A stretch of DNA of 64,000 nucleotides from Methyloceanibacter methanicus. Its GTDB lineage: Bacteria; Pseudomonadota; Alphaproteobacteria; Rhizobiales; Methyloligellaceae. Below, piece by piece: positions 38,125 through 48,852 of this stretch (position 1 is the stretch's first letter; each line of letters starts with the position of its first letter). The notes under the pieces were generated by a model. That model was not told the origin of the DNA, did no database searches, and saw only the letters and a list, made by a program, of their open reading frames with translations. The translations under genes were made by a program, and so were the position numbers. The stretch covers positions 124,001 to 188,000 of the forward strand of contig NZ_LPWG01000002.1 of assembly GCF_001723285.1 (NCBI RefSeq). The letters are read 5' to 3'.

Positions 38125-38670
38125 ATGGAGGCGGAAGCGGGCGTGAAGCGGCCAAAGCCCATCATCGTCCGGCGGGCGCCGGGGCGCCCGACCGAGGCCC
38201 GTGTTCAACTGGCCCATGGCATCCGGCGCGCGGCCCTCGGCTATGGCGGGATCAAACCCCTGAAACGCGAAGGCGACGGCGGGACGCCGATCGGCTGTCT
38301 GCCCGTTCGCCGGGTGCTCTACCGGGCGGACCGCGTTCCCCGGCCGAGGGTCCCGTTTCCCGTCCGGCCGATCCGCGCGGACGACGGCTGGTGCGACGAC
38401 CCCGGCGACCGGAACTACAACCGGCCTGTGCGGTGTCCCTATGGACAGAGCACCGAGACCATGATGCGCGCCGACGCCCTCTACGATGTGGTGCTGGTGC
38501 TCGGCTACAACGACCGGCCCCGTGTGCGCGGCCGCGGCAGCGCGATTTTCGTGCACCTGGCGCGCCCGGGCTATACGCCGACCGAAGGCTGCATCGCCTT
38601 TTCGTACAAGGATCTGCGGGCCGTGCTCGCCCAATTGCGGGCCGGCGGTGGCTTCCTCGTCCAGCCCTAG
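38125..38670 (+). CDS. YkuD-type L,D-transpeptidase-like protein
   Basis: About 181 residues, without signal peptide, carrying a divergent YkuD (L,D-transpeptidase catalytic) domain: KREGDGGTPIGCLPVRRVLY, YDVVLVLGYNDRP, and the catalytic region HLARPGYTPTEGCIAF with the active-site cysteine. Starts at 38125 (ATG) or 38143 (GTG) are both possible; earlier in-frame starts overlap the divergent regulator gene. Bacterial homologues are widespread but their substrate is not established; lack of a signal peptide is notable for a peptidoglycan enzyme. Confidence 0.82.
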   Translation: MEAEAGVKRPKPIIVRRAPGRPTEARVQLAHGIRRAALGYGGIKPLKREGDGGTPIGCLPVRRVLYRADRVPRPRVPFPVRPIRADDGWCDDPGDRNYNRPVRCPYGQSTETMMRADALYDVVLVLGYNDRPRVRGRGSAIFVHLARPGYTPTEGCIAFSYKDLRAVLAQLRAGGGFLVQP

Positions 38671-38685
38671 GCATCGCGGCGCGGG

Positions 38686-39381
38686 CTACTCGAGCAGGAC
38701 GCGGGCGCCGAAGATCGCCGTGCCGACCCGGACATAGGTCGCCCCAAATGCAATCGCCGTTTCGAAGTCGCCGCTCATGCCCATGCTGAGCTCGTCGAGA
38801 CCCGATTCCTTTGCGAGCTTGGCCAGCAGCGCGAAATGCATGGCCGGTTCCTCATCCAGCGGCGGAATGCACATCAAGCCGACCACAGGCAGGCCGAACG
38901 TCTCGCGGCAGAGGGCGACGAATTCGGCCGCCTCGTCCGGTGCGATCCCGGCCTTTTGCGGTTCCTCGCCCGTATTGACCTGGACGAAGCAGCGGGGACG
39001 CCTGCCCACGCGCTCCATCTCCTCGGCAAGGGCCCGGGCCAGCTTCGGCCGGTCCACCGTCTCGATGACGTCGAACAGGGCAACCGCCTCCTTGACCTTG
39101 TTGGTCTGGAGCGGGCCGATGAGATGCAGCTCCAGGCCCGGATGGAGGTCTTTCAGCGCCGGCCATTTGCCATATGCCTCCTGCACGCGGTTCTCGCCGA
39201 AGACGCGCTGGCCCGCCTCGATCGCCTGCTCCACCGCGGCGGCGGGCATGGTCTTGCTCACCGCCACGAGCTTCACGGCATCGGCCGGACGCGCGGCGGC
39301 CCGGCAGGCGAGACGGATGTCCTCCCTGACCTGGTCGAGGCGCGACGGAATTTCGGCGGCGGAGTGGCTTTCTGCGGTCAT
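38686..39381 (-). CDS. yggS: YggS/PLPBP-type pyridoxal-phosphate homeostasis protein
   Basis: The 231-residue PLP-binding protein has [18 protein letters not shown] with the PLP lysine, [26 protein letters not shown] and [27 protein letters not shown]. YggS has no known enzymatic reaction and balances PLP and amino-acid pools. It is divergent from leuS and converges on the YkuD gene. Confidence 0.95.
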   Translation of the reverse strand: MTAESHSAAEIPSRLDQVREDIRLACRAAARPADAVKLVAVSKTMPAAAVEQAIEAGQRVFGENRVQEAYGKWPALKDLHPGLELHLIGPLQTNKVKEAVALFDVIETVDRPKLARALAEEMERVGRRPRCFVQVNTGEEPQKAGIAPDEAAEFVALCRETFGLPVVGLMCIPPLDEEPAMHFALLAKLAKESGLDELSMGMSGDFETAIAFGATYVRVGTAIFGARVLLE

Positions 39382-39528
39382 GCGGGATACCTAGGGCCCA
39401 TCATTAGCGGCGGCGGCGACCATGTCCAGCTATGGCGTGACCTGTGGCAACGCGCGCTTTCAGCGTGCTTGACCCTGTTGGCGAATTGGTTTCGATTGCC
39501 GCGCAATCGACTGACGGATGGGGTGAGA

Positions 39529-42147
39529 ATGGCCGCGGACCGCTACGACGCGCCGGCACGCGAAAAACATTGGCAGAAGGCCTGGGACGAGAAGGGCCTG
39601 TTCGAGGCGCACGAGGACGCGGCGCGCCCGAAATACTACGTGCTCGAGATGTTTCCGTACCCGTCGGGCCGCATCCATATGGGCCATGTGCGGAACTACA
39701 CCATGGGCGACGTGGTGGCGCGCTTCATGCGCGCGCGCGGCTACAACGTCTTGCACCCCATGGGCTGGGACGCCTTCGGCTCCCGGCCGAGAACGCCGCC
39801 ATCGAGCGGGGCATCCATCCCGGCACGTTGGACCTACGACAATATCGCGGCCATGCGCGCGCAGCTGAAGAGCATGGGCCTGTCGCTGGACTGGTCGCGC
39901 GAGATCGCCACCTGCGACCTCGCGTACTACCACCAGCAGCAGAAGCTGTTCCTGGACATGCTTGCGGCCGGGCTCGTGGACCGCAAGACGCGCAAGGTGA
40001 ATTGGGACCCTGTCGACAACACCGTGCTCGCCAACGAGCAGGTCATTGACGGGCGCGGCTGGCGCTCGGGCGCGCTGGTCGAGCAGCGCGAGCAGCCCGA
40101 ATGGGTTTTCAAGATCACGGACTATGCGCAAGACTTGCTGGATGCCCTCGAGACACTCGACCGGTGGCCGGACAAGGTCCGCCTGATGCAGGCCAACTGG
40201 ATCGGGCGCTCCGAAGGGTTGCTCCTGAAATTCGAGACGGCACCGGGCTCGGCCCCACAAGGGTTCGAGACGATCGAGGTGTTCACCACGCGCCCCGACA
40301 CGCTCTTCGGCGCCTCTTTCGTCGCCATCGCGCCCGATCACGCGCTGGCTCGGGCGATCGCCGCCGACAATGCCGACGCGCAAGCGTTCATCGACGAATG
40401 CCATCGGCACGGAACCAGCGCCGCCGAGATCGAGACCCAGGAGAAGAAGGGTTTCGATACGGGCGTCCGTGTCGCCCACCCGGTGATCGAGGGCGCCGAG
40501 CTCCCGGTCTATATCGCCAACTTCATCCTCATGGACTACGGCACGGGCGCGATTTTCGGCTGTCCCGCGCACGATCAACGCGACCTGGAATTTGCCCGGG
40601 CCTATGGACGCCCGGTCTTGCCTGTCGTGCTTCCGCCCGGCGCCGACCCCGCCTCCTTCGAAATCGGAGAGGAGGCCTATACGGGCGACGGAACGCTTTT
40701 CAATTCGGGCTTCCTCGACGGGCTTGCGGTCGTGGACGCCAAGCACGCCATGGCGGACCGGCTCGAAGCGCGGCAGGTCGGCGGCGCACCGCAAGGCGTG
40801 CGCAAGACGCAATTCCGCCTGCGCGACTGGGGCATTTCCCGGCAGCGCTATTGGGGCTGTCCGATCCCGATGATCCATTGCGAGGCTTGCGGCCTCGTGC
40901 CGGTGCCGGACGCGGACTTGCCGGTGCAATTGCCCGAGGACGTGACGTTCGACGTCCCCGGCAATCCGCTCGACCGGCATCCGACCTGGAAGCACGTGAC
41001 CTGCCCCAAATGCGGCGGCCCGGCTCAGCGCGAGACCGACACCATGGACACGTTCGTCGATTCGTCCTGGTATTTCGCGCGGTTCTGTTCGCCGCGGGCG
41101 CCCGTGCCGACCGACGCGAACGCGGTCGGCTATTGGCTGCCGGTGGACCAATATATCGGCGGGGTGGAGCATGCGATCTTGCATCTCCTCTATGCGCGCT
41201 TCTTCACGCGGGCCATGCACAAGACGGGTTACGCCGCGCTCGACGAGCCCTTCCGGGGCCTCTTCACCCAAGGCATGGTCACACACGAGACCTACAAAGA
41301 CGAGGCCGGCAAGTGGCTCTTTCCGGAGGAGGTCACGAGCCGCGGCGGAAAGTCCGTACACGTCTCAACGGGCGCGCCTGTGACCGTCGGTGCCGTCGAG
41401 TCGATGTCGAAATCCAAGAAGAACGTAGTCGACCCGGACAACATCATCAGCGCCTACGGGGCCGATACGGCGCGGTGGTTCATGTTGTCCGATACGCCGC
41501 CCGAGCGCGATATCGAATGGACCGCAGGCGGCGTCGATGGCGCCCACCGGTTCGTGCAGCGCGTGTGGCGGCTGGCGGGCGAAGCGGCCGAGAGGGGCGC
41601 GCCGGCCGGCACGGCCTGCCCGGCCGATCTGAACGCCGACGCTTTGGCGCTGCGCCGCGCCACCCACAAGACCATCGCGGCCGTCACCGGCGCCGTCGAG
41701 CGGCTGCGCTTCAATTCGGCCGTGGCCCAGATTTACGAGCTGGCGAGCGCCCTATCGTCGGGGCTGCAGACCAGTTCGGCGGCGGAGGCACCCGATCCGG
41801 GTCTGGAATTCGCCATCCGCGAGGCGGCGCAGACCCTGGTACGGCTGGCGGCGCCGATGGTCCCGCATTTGGCCGAGGAATGTTGGGAAATTCTCGGAAA
41901 TCAAGGACTTGTTGCAGAACAGGCATGGCCCGAGGCGGACCCGGCGCTTCTGGCCGAGGACACGGTGACCATCGCCGTCCAGGTCAACGGCAAGAGGCGG
42001 GGCGAATTGACGATTGCACGAGACGCCGCGAAGGAAGATATTGAGGCTGCGGCGCTTGCGCTGGATGCAGTCGCGCGCGCCATTGAGGGACGGGATATTC
42101 GGAAGATCGTGGTCGTACCACAGAGGATCGTCAATGTGGTCGCGTAG
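39529..42147 (+). CDS. leuS: Leucyl-tRNA synthetase (contains a compensated frameshift patch)
   Basis: LeuRS charges tRNA(Leu). The 872-residue protein shows the HIGH motif in [15 protein letters not shown], the CP1 editing domain (~residues 230-420), the KMSKS motif as [12 protein letters not shown] and a C-terminal [10 protein letters not shown] domain. After WDAFG at codon ~84 the conserved [15 protein letters not shown] is replaced by a Ser/Pro/Arg run. Adding one base at 39780/39781 and removing one T at 39828-39829 restores the conserved block exactly, so two compensating indels are inferred. The ATG at 39529 gives the usual N-terminus. The 3' end overlaps lptE. Confidence 0.96.
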   Translation: MAADRYDAPAREKHWQKAWDEKGLFEAHEDAARPKYYVLEMFPYPSGRIHMGHVRNYTMGDVVARFMRARGYNVLHPMGWDAFGSRPRTPPSSGASIPARWTYDNIAAMRAQLKSMGLSLDWSREIATCDLAYYHQQQKLFLDMLAAGLVDRKTRKVNWDPVDNTVLANEQVIDGRGWRSGALVEQREQPEWVFKITDYAQDLLDALETLDRWPDKVRLMQANWIGRSEGLLLKFETAPGSAPQGFETIEVFTTRPDTLFGASFVAIAPDHALARAIAADNADAQAFIDECHRHGTSAAEIETQEKKGFDTGVRVAHPVIEGAELPVYIANFILMDYGTGAIFGCPAHDQRDLEFARAYGRPVLPVVLPPGADPASFEIGEEAYTGDGTLFNSGFLDGLAVVDAKHAMADRLEARQVGGAPQGVRKTQFRLRDWGISRQRYWGCPIPMIHCEACGLVPVPDADLPVQLPEDVTFDVPGNPLDRHPTWKHVTCPKCGGPAQRETDTMDTFVDSSWYFARFCSPRAPVPTDANAVGYWLPVDQYIGGVEHAILHLLYARFFTRAMHKTGYAALDEPFRGLFTQGMVTHETYKDEAGKWLFPEEVTSRGGKSVHVSTGAPVTVGAVESMSKSKKNVVDPDNIISAYGADTARWFMLSDTPPERDIEWTAGGVDGAHRFVQRVWRLAGEAAERGAPAGTACPADLNADALALRRATHKTIAAVTGAVERLRFNSAVAQIYELASALSSGLQTSSAAEAPDPGLEFAIREAAQTLVRLAAPMVPHLAEECWEILGNQGLVAEQAWPEADPALLAEDTVTIAVQVNGKRRGELTIARDAAKEDIEAAALALDAVARAIEGRDIRKIVVVPQRIVNVVA

Positions 42148-42657
42148 TCGCGCACTCGCTGTTGTTGCGGTCGCCGCAGCGCCGGGCTGGCCCTGGCGGG
42201 GTGTGGCTTTCGGCCGCTCTACGGCACCAACACGACAACCGCCAGCGGGACGCGGCTCTCGGAGGCGATGTCGTCGGTCGACGTGCAGCCGATCCCCGGG
42301 CGCGTGGGGCAGAAGGTCCGCAACGAACTGATCTTCTCAAATACCGGCGGAGGCCATGCGGCCGCGCCGCGGTACAAGCTCAATGTCGTCTTGCGCGAGC
42401 AGGATATTCAGCAGCTTGTTCAGGTCACGGGTAACGCGCAAGGCCAAGTCTATCAGCTCCAGGCGACCTATACGCTCGTCGACACGGCGACCGGCAAGGT
42501 CCGCCACAAAGGGAAGGCCATCTCGCGGGCGCCCTACTCGCGATTCCAGGAAGTGTTCGCGAATGTCCGGGCCCGGTATAACGCGGAGGATCGCGCGGCC
42601 GAGACGATTTCCGAGAGTATCAAGAGTCAGATCGCAGCGTATCTTGCGACGACGTAG
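42134..42657 (+). CDS. lptE: LPS-assembly lipoprotein LptE, frameshifted
   Basis: LptE plugs the LptD barrel that inserts lipopolysaccharide in the outer membrane. Reading starts at 42134, inside the end of leuS. The signal sequence frame ([16 protein letters not shown]) must switch near 42178 to give a lipobox [14 protein letters not shown] and the body [21 protein letters not shown] and [14 protein letters not shown], ending at 42657. One missing base gives ~174 residues. The leuS-lptE-holA order is standard for alphaproteobacteria. Alphaproteobacterial LptE is divergent, so synteny supports the call. Confidence 0.85.
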
Positions 42658-42757
42658 TCCGCCGCACAGCTGTTGCGGCATCCTGAAGGCGTGCGGGTGA
42701 CGACACCCCCGTATCCGCCAAGCCACTTGCTTACCGAGACCCGGTTCGCCGTTACCC

Positions 42758-43758
42758 ATGGTCGCCTACAAAGCCGCCGCCGTCCCGCGATTCCTCTCAG
42801 CGCCCGACCCCGCGTGCCGGGCCGTGCTCGTCTACGGCCCCGATGCGGGTCTGGTGTCCGAGCGCGCCACGGCCCTGACCCGGGTGTTCGCCGAGCGCCT
42901 GGGTGAGGGAAGCGAAGTGGTGCGGCTGGACGATCGCGATTTCGCAGACGACGCAGGCCGGCTCGAGGTCGAGCTTCGAACCCAATCCATGTTCGCCTCC
43001 GGCAAGGTTGTCCGCGCGCGCGCCGGGGCACGCCTCGACGCCGCCACGCTCAAGGCCGTGCTGGCCGAACCGAGCGACAATCCGCTCATCGTCGAGGCCG
43101 GGAATCTGCGTCCCGATTCCGCGTTGCGGAAGCTGTTCGAGAAGGCGCCGCATGCCGCGGCGCTGCCGTGCTATGCGGACGAGCGAACCCTCGCGGGCCT
43201 GATCGAGGACGAGCTCGCCAGGTGCGACCTCAGCATCGACCGGGACACCAAGGCCTATCTGATGGCGCGGCTCGGCGCCGATCAGGCGCTCTCGCGAGGC
43301 GAAGTGGCCAAGCTCGCCCTCTATGCGCAAGGCACGGGGCACGTAACCCATGACGACGTCGCGGCGATCGTCGGCGATGCATCGGAGATCGCGCTCGACA
43401 ATTTCGTCTACGCGGTCAGTGCGGGCGATGCGCCCGGCGCGCTGCGCGAGTTGGGCCGGCTCGCCGCGTCCGGCACGGACCGGACCGCGGCCCTTTCGGC
43501 GCTTTCCCGCCACTTCACCAAGCTCTATGTCGTCGCCTCGCACCGGGGCGCGTTGGAGGACGGCGCCAAGAAGCTTCGGCCGCCCCTGCACTACAGCGCC
43601 GCGACATGTTTCTCAGCCATTGCCGCAAATGGGGCGCACGCAGATTGGCGACCGCCCTGCCCCTGATTCAGGAGGCCGTGCGGCGGACCCGCCGGTCGCC
43701 GGATCTCGGTGCGGCGTTCGGCGAGCGGCTCTTGTTGGCGCTTGCCTCAAAGGTTTGA
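42758..43758 (+). CDS. holA: DNA polymerase III delta subunit, frameshifted near the 3' end
   Basis: HolA opens the sliding clamp during loading. The first frame contains VLVYGPDAGLVSERA, VVRLDDRDFADDAGRLEVEL, QSMFASGKVVRARAG and LDNFVYAVSAGDAPGALREL. After HY near 43594 the frame goes wrong; restoring one A gives KRRDMFLSHCRKWGARRL and the normal end LLLALASKV with a stop at 43758, for ~333 residues. As sequenced the protein would end at 43666 with a scrambled tail. It follows lptE by 100 bp. Confidence 0.9.
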
Positions 43759-43845
43759 CGCCACGCGCCGGCGTTCTTATGCATAGGTCCCTTGCGGCCA
43801 GGAACGAACCACGGCCAGAGCGCCGCACGAGCAGAGGAACGCGCA

Positions 43846-44422
43846 ATGGACCACCAGGCCGCAGCACAAGACCCCGAAACGTTCGACGCCGCAACAAGCT
43901 CTTCATGCTGCTGCAAGCGCGCGCGTTCCGCCGCGGGCGGGTGGTGCTCGCCTCGGGCAAGGAGAGCGATTTCTATTTCGACATGAAGCCGGCCATGCTG
44001 GATCCCGACGGCGCGGACCTGATGGCCGATCTCATTCTCCGTGAGCTCGAGGGCGTCGAGGCGGACGCCGTGGGCGGTCTCGAGATGGGTGCGGTTCCGT
44101 TGATCGCCCCGGTCGCGATGAGTCCCGGGCCTTTGGGCGCCACCTTCCGGGCTTCTTCGTCCGCAAGGCCGTCAAGGACCACGGCACCAAGAAGCGGGTC
44201 GACGGAAACGACATCGCGGGCAAGACCGTGGTGATCCTCGAGGACGTCACGACCACGGGCGGTTCGGCCATGGACGCGGTCAAAGCCGTCGAGGACGCGG
44301 GCGCCAAGGTGTCGCTCGTCATCTCGATCCTCGACCGGGGCGAGGGCGCCGCCGCGCTCTACGCGCAAGCGGGCGTGCCGTTCAAGTCCCTGTTCAAGGC
44401 CGAAGAGTTTCTCGGAGCTTAG
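43846..44422 (+). CDS. pyrE: Orotate phosphoribosyltransferase, frameshifted (two inferred 1-bp deletions)
   Basis: PyrE converts orotate and PRPP to orotidine monophosphate. The N-terminus (MDHQAAAQDPETFD) is in one frame, residues NKLFMLLQARAFRRGRVVLASGK to GAVPLIAPVAMS in a second, and the remainder, with the PRPP motif VVILEDVTTTGGSAMDAV, in a third ending at 44422. Missing bases near 43875 and 44147 give ~192 residues. It lies between holA and parB, where most relatives have no gene. As a normally essential prototrophy gene it is probably intact in the organism. Confidence 0.88.
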
Positions 44423-44474
44423 TCCGAACAATAGTCTGTATGCGGCGTATTGCGTCCGTTGGCCACTATTCGAA

Positions 44475-45337
44475 CTAGCGGCGGGGCATCCGCATCAGCC
44501 GTTCGCGCAAGTCTTCGAGCTGGTCGAAGTTCGTATAGCGAATGCGAAGCTCGCCGCGTTCGCCGCGCCCGCTCTTGATCTCGACCCGCAGCCCCAACGC
44601 CTCGTGCAACTCGGATTCGGCCGCGCGCGTGTTGGCGTCCTTAGCGGGCTTCGTCTTCGCCTTGCCGTTCGACTTCTGCTCCTGGGCCAGAGCCTCCACC
44701 TGACGCACCGTCAACCCCTCCTTGACGATGCGCAGCGCGAGCTGGGCGGCATCGTCCCGACCGATCAAGGCGCGCGCGTGGCCCGCGCTCAGATCGCCGT
44801 TGCGAACGAGGTCGCGGACGCTCTTCGGTAACTTCAGTAGACGGAGCGTATTGGCGAGGTGGCTGCGGCTCTTGCCGATCACCTTGGCGAGGTCTTCCTG
44901 GGTGTAGCCGTGGCCCTGCATCAGCGCCTGATAGCCCTCACCCTCTTCGATGGCGTTGAGGTCTTCGCGCTGAACGTTCTCGATGATGGCGATCTCGATC
45001 GCTTCCTGATCCGTCAGTGTACGGATGATAACCGGAACTTCATGGAGGTTGGCCCGCTGCGCCGCGCGCCAGCGCCGCTCGCCGGCGACGATCTCGTAGC
45101 TGTCACGGCCCTTGGGACGGACGACCAGGGGCTGCACTAGGCCGCGCTCGCGAATGGAGGCGGCGAGCTCGTCGAGTTGCGCGTCGGAAAAATCGCGTCG
45201 CGGGTTGTAGGAACTCGCCTTCACGCCGACAGGGGCACCGCCCGCTGCTCGTCGGACGTGACGCCCTCGTCCGCCTCGTCCCCGATCAGGGAGGCGAGGC
45301 TCCGGCCCAATCGCTTCTTCTGTGCGCTCACTGCCAT
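44475..45337 (-). CDS. parB: Chromosome-partitioning protein ParB, frameshifted
   Basis: ParB binds parS sites, spreads as a CTP-dependent clamp and loads SMC. The start MAVSAQKKRLGRSLASLIG at 45337 is in a different frame from the body; a missing base in the G-run at 45232-45235 joins them, giving ~287 residues. The body carries the CTP-binding GERRWRAAQRA, ENVQREDLNAIEEGEGY, the helix-turn-helix TQEDLAKVIGKSRSHLANTL and a C-terminal dimer domain after a Lys/Ala linker. It is downstream of parA on the same strand. Confidence 0.95.
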
Positions 45338-45380
45338 GGTTCTGGTCTCCAATTCCGGGCGGCATAAGACCGCCGCCGCA

Positions 45381-46184
45381 TCATGCCGCCTTGATCCGCC
45401 GCTCGCGCTCGATGACCTCCGAGGCGAGCTGGATATAGGCTTGGCTTCCCGTGCATTTGTAGTCGTAGAGAAGGACCGGTTTGCCGTGGGAGGGCGATTC
45501 GGCCACGCGGACATTGCGCGGGATCACAGTCGTGTAGACCTTCTCGCCGAGGACCGCCCGCACGTCTTCCACGACCTGGTCCGACAGGCTGGTCCGCTGG
45601 TCGTACATGGTCAGCACCACGCCATGAATGCGCAGCTTGGGATTGAGGCGCCCGCGAATCTCCTCGACCGTGCTCAAGAGCTGCGCCAGACCCTCCAATG
45701 CGAAAAACTCGCACTGCAACGGCACCAGGACCGCGTCGGCCGCCGCCAGGGCGTTCAAGGTCAGCAGGTTGAGCGAGGGCGGGCAGTCGATCAGCACGTA
45801 GGTCGTGCGTTCGTCGTCGCTCTCCCGAGCCGCCAGTTCGGCGAAGCAATCCCGCAAACGGTAGTGCTTCCCGCTGGCGTCGCCGACCTCGCGCTCGAAC
45901 GACATCAGGTCGATGGTCGCCGGGACGATCGACAGCCGCGGCACATGGGTCGCGACCTTCGCGTCGACGATCGAGGCCGCGCCGGTGAGGACATCGAAGG
46001 TGGAAACCACGCGCTGTTCGATGCCGAGGCCGGTCGACGCATTGCCTTGCGGATCGAGATCCACGATCAGCACGCGTTCGCCGACCGCGGCGAGAGCCGT
46101 CCCGAGATTGATGGCCGTGGTGGTCTTGCCGACGCCGCCTTTCTGATTGGCCAGCGCCAAGACGCGCATGGTGGTCCGGCTCAT
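45381..46184 (-). CDS. parA: Chromosome-partitioning ATPase ParA
   Basis: ParA is a deviant-Walker ATPase that moves ParB-parS complexes over the nucleoid. It shows LALANQKGGVGKTTTAINL (signature lysine in KGGVGKTT), VLIVDLDPQGNASTGLG and VLIDCPPSLNLLTLNAL. The ATG at 46184 overlaps the rsmG stop by 4 bp (ATGA); an ATG five codons later is the minimal alternative. The product is 267 residues. The parA-parB pair lies about 10 kb from the putative oriC. Confidence 0.97.
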   Translation of the reverse strand: MSRTTMRVLALANQKGGVGKTTTAINLGTALAAVGERVLIVDLDPQGNASTGLGIEQRVVSTFDVLTGAASIVDAKVATHVPRLSIVPATIDLMSFEREVGDASGKHYRLRDCFAELAARESDDERTTYVLIDCPPSLNLLTLNALAAADAVLVPLQCEFFALEGLAQLLSTVEEIRGRLNPKLRIHGVVLTMYDQRTSLSDQVVEDVRAVLGEKVYTTVIPRNVRVAESPSHGKPVLLYDYKCTGSQAYIQLASEVIERERRIKAA

Positions 46185-46846
46185 GCGGGCCTCCGGCGCA
46201 AGTTCGTGATTTCGACGATCTGCGCGTTGTCCGCCGTGAGGCTGGGATGGCAGGTCACGTCGAAGGTCCACCCGGCTTTGGCGGCCTCGATCTCGGAATC
46301 TGTCTCGCGGCCTTTCAGGAAGAGCCCCCGGGTTTCGCCCCGCAGAAACGGCTCTGCGAGTTCCAAGAGACGGGGCAGCGGCGCAAGGGCGCGGGCGCTG
46401 ACCACGTCCGGTCTAAGGCTTTGGGCGTTTTCGGCAAACTGTTCAATACGCATTGCGTGGATGTCCACAGGGGCCTCGATGGTCCGGGCCACGTGGCCGA
46501 GAAACGCGCATTTCTTCTGGTTCGATTCGACGAGATGCATGCGGAAGTCCGGATCGCCGCTTCTGAGAATGGCGACGACCAGCCCTGGGAAGCCGCCGCC
46601 CGAGCCTAGATCGAGCCAGAGTCGCGCCTTTGGCGCAAGAGCTGACAGTTGGGCCGAGTCGGCGAAATGGCGGCTCCAGACGTGCGGAAGCGTCGAAGGC
46701 GCCACGAGATTGGTTGTTTTCTGCCAGTGCTCCAGAAGGCTCCTGAAGGCCTCCAGCCTGTGGATTGTTTCATGTGAAACTTTAAAGGCTTCGGCGAACG
46801 ACTCCGGATCGTGGACGAGGCGCGCCCGCTTACCGTCCGCACTCAT
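46181..46846 (-). CDS. rsmG: 16S rRNA (guanine-527 N7)-methyltransferase
   Basis: RsmG (GidB) methylates G527 of 16S rRNA; loss gives low-level streptomycin resistance. The 221-residue SAM-dependent enzyme has [18 protein letters not shown] as SAM motif, [15 protein letters not shown] and [16 protein letters not shown]. It overlaps the mnmG stop (ATGA at 46843-46846) and the parA start. A parS-like site lies inside its coding region at 46766-46781. Confidence 0.96.
   Translation of the reverse strand: MSADGKRARLVHDPESFAEAFKVSHETIHRLEAFRSLLEHWQKTTNLVAPSTLPHVWSRHFADSAQLSALAPKARLWLDLGSGGGFPGLVVAILRSGDPDFRMHLVESNQKKCAFLGHVARTIEAPVDIHAMRIEQFAENAQSLRPDVVSARALAPLPRLLELAEPFLRGETRGLFLKGRETDSEIEAAKAGWTFDVTCHPSLTADNAQIVEITNLRRRPA
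46766..46781. promoter_or_regulatory. parS-like ParB-binding site (in rsmG)
   Basis: TGTTTCATGTGAAACT matches the parS consensus TGTTTCACGTGAAACA at 14 of 16 positions. It is within the rsmG coding region. Confidence 0.75.
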
Positions 46847-48720
46847 GCGCTTTTCGCGCGCGCGCCCTTCTTGACGTGCGCGAGCAGCAGCATCAGGGCG
46901 GCCGGCGTCATGCCGTCGAGCCGCGCCGCCTGCCCAAGGCTCCCGGGCCGGTGGCGGGTCAGCTTCTGCCGAAGCTCGTTCGAGAGGCCCGGCAGCGCGT
47001 CGTAGGCGAAGTCCGGCGGGATCGGGATTGCCTCGTCCTTGCGGAAGGCCGCCACATCCAGCTCCTGCCGCGCGATGTAGACTGCATAGCGCGCATCGAT
47101 GGCGAGCTGGGATGCGATGTCCCGGTCCAATGCGCCGATCTCGGGCCAAATTTGCGACAGGCGCGCCATATCCACGTCCGGGTAGCTCAGCAGATCGAAG
47201 GCGCTGCGCTTGCGGCCGTCCCGGTTGATCGCGAGCCCCGCTTTCGCGGCCTCGTTGGGCGTCAGCGTCAGGTCGCGGAGGAGCGCGGCGCCCGCCGCCA
47301 GCCGCGCGGCTTTCGCCTCGAAGCGCCGGCGCCGTTCTGTGCCCACGCAGCCAGCCGCGATCCCCAGCGGCGTCAGCCTCTGGTCCGCATTGTCCGCCCG
47401 CAACATGAGCCGGTACTCCGCACGGGACGTGAACATGCGATAGGGCTCGGTGACGCCGCGCGTCACCAGATCGTCGATCATCACCCCGAGATAGCCGTCG
47501 GCCCGCGTCCGCGAAGCGCTCCCCGGTGCCCGAGGCGCACTTCGCCGCGTGCCCCGCGATGAGCCCTTGGCGCCCGCTTCCTCGTAGCCGGTCGTGCCGT
47601 TGATCTGACCGGCGAGGAACAACCCCGCCACGGCCTTCGTCTCGAGGCTCGGATGAAGTTCGCGCGGGTCCACGTAGTCGTATTCGATCGCGTAGCCCGG
47701 ACGTTTCACGTGAACATTCTCCAGGCCGGCGATGGTCTTGAGGAACGCGTGCTGCACGTCCTCGGGCAGCGACGTCGAAATCCCGTTGGGATAGACCGTG
47801 TCGTCGTCGAGGCCCTCCGGCTCCAGAAAGATCTGGTGGCTCGCCCGGTCCTTGAAGCGCACGACCTTGTCCTCGATCGAGGGACAGTAGCGCGGGCCGA
47901 CACTCTCGATTGCACCGGAGTACATCGGCGCGCGCGACAGGTTCGCCTCGATGATTCTATGAGTCTCTTCAGACGTATAGGTGATGTGGCAGGGCACCTG
48001 CGGCGTCGCGATCGTGTCGGTCAGAAAGGAGAACGGGACCGGCGGCGTATCCCCCGGCTGTTCCTGCAGCCGGGCCCAATCGATGGTCTTGCCGTCGAGG
48101 CGCGGCGGCGTCCCGGTCTTCAACCGGCCCATGCGAAGGCCGAGCCCGTAGAGGCGCTCCGACAGTCCAAGGGCAGGGGCCTCGCCCATGCGCCCGGCGG
48201 GGATGCGCGTCTCGCCAATATGGATCAGGCCGCGCAGGAACGTGCCCGTGGTGAGGACCACCGCTCCGGCCAAGAGACGGCGCCCGTCGCCGGTCACGAT
48301 ACCCGCAACCCGGTTTGCCTCAACGATCAGATCCTCGGCCGCGGCCTCGACCACATCCAGATTGTCCGTGCCCGTGATCGCCGCTTGCATGGCCCGGCGG
48401 TAGAGCTTCCGGTCCGCTTGCGCCCTGGGACCCTGAACGGCTGGCCCTTTGCTCTTGTTGAGGACCCGGAACTGGATCCCGGCCGCATCGGCCACGCGCC
48501 CCATCAAACCGTCCAGCGCATCGATCTCGCGCACGAGATGGCCCTTGCCGAGACCGCCAATGGCCGGGTTGCAGGACATTTCGCCGATGGAGGCCGCATT
48601 GTGCGTCACCAGCGCCGTGCGTGCGCCGAGGCGCGCGGCTGCGGCCGCCGCTTCGCAGCCGGCATGGCCGCCGCCAATGACGACGACGTCGTAGGGCTTC
48701 TCGGTTCGCGTTTCGCTCAT
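46843..48720 (-). CDS. mnmG: tRNA uridine-5-carboxymethylaminomethyl modification enzyme MnmG (compensated frameshift patch)
   Basis: MnmG (GidA) with MnmE modifies U34 of several tRNAs. The 625-residue flavoprotein has the FAD motif [50 protein letters not shown] and [16 protein letters not shown]. After [10 protein letters not shown] the protein runs about 20 residues of Arg/Ser/Ala-rich sequence (+ strand 47505-47567) where the family has GLIAG-like sequence. The alternative frame there reads [20 protein letters not shown], so a deletion plus compensating change is inferred. It contains the parS-like site at 47702-47717. Confidence 0.95.
   Translation of the reverse strand: MSETRTEKPYDVVVIGGGHAGCEAAAAAARLGARTALVTHNAASIGEMSCNPAIGGLGKGHLVREIDALDGLMGRVADAAGIQFRVLNKSKGPAVQGPRAQADRKLYRRAMQAAITGTDNLDVVEAAAEDLIVEANRVAGIVTGDGRRLLAGAVVLTTGTFLRGLIHIGETRIPAGRMGEAPALGLSERLYGLGLRMGRLKTGTPPRLDGKTIDWARLQEQPGDTPPVPFSFLTDTIATPQVPCHITYTSEETHRIIEANLSRAPMYSGAIESVGPRYCPSIEDKVVRFKDRASHQIFLEPEGLDDDTVYPNGISTSLPEDVQHAFLKTIAGLENVHVKRPGYAIEYDYVDPRELHPSLETKAVAGLFLAGQINGTTGYEEAGAKGSSRGTRRSAPRAPGSASRTRADGYLGVMIDDLVTRGVTEPYRMFTSRAEYRLMLRADNADQRLTPLGIAAGCVGTERRRRFEAKAARLAAGAALLRDLTLTPNEAAKAGLAINRDGRKRSAFDLLSYPDVDMARLSQIWPEIGALDRDIASQLAIDARYAVYIARQELDVAAFRKDEAIPIPPDFAYDALPGLSNELRQKLTRHRPGSLGQAARLDGMTPAALMLLLAHVKKGARAKSA
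47702..47717. promoter_or_regulatory. parS-like ParB-binding site (in mnmG)
   Basis: CGTTTCACGTGAACAT contains the full core GTTTCACGTGAA of parS and matches the 16-bp consensus at 12 positions. It lies inside mnmG. Confidence 0.65.
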
Positions 48721-48771
48721 GGGCGCTAATTAGTCGCTCCGCCGCCTGCCGTCAAAGCCGCACCAAACCCA

Positions 48772-48787
48772 TGTTTCACGTGAATCA
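48772..48787. promoter_or_regulatory. parS site (intergenic mnmE-mnmG, copy 1)
   Basis: TGTTTCACGTGAATCA matches parS at 15 of 16 positions. It lies in the 132-bp gap between mnmE and mnmG, 38 bp from a second copy. Confidence 0.9.
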
Positions 48788-48809
48788 ATCGGCCCGCGAT
48801 CTCCGGCGA

Positions 48810-48825
48810 CGTTTCACGTGAATCA
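48810..48825. promoter_or_regulatory. parS site (intergenic mnmE-mnmG, copy 2)
   Basis: CGTTTCACGTGAATCA matches parS at 14 of 16 positions and shares its last 15 bases with copy 1. Confidence 0.85.
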
Positions 48826-48852
48826 ATTTAGGCCCATGCGGCCCCGAACCCG

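Noticed and set aside
39460-41361. 633-codon open frame on the minus strand
   Set aside because: It is antisense to leuS and Arg/His-rich with no recognisable family motif; long shadow frames are expected at this GC content.
45177-46874. 565-codon open frame on the plus strand across parA and rsmG
   Set aside because: It runs antisense to parB, parA and rsmG, which all have clear motifs.
47653-48729. 358-codon open frame on the plus strand
   Set aside because: It is antisense to mnmG, of shadow-like composition, while MnmG motifs are clear on the other strand.
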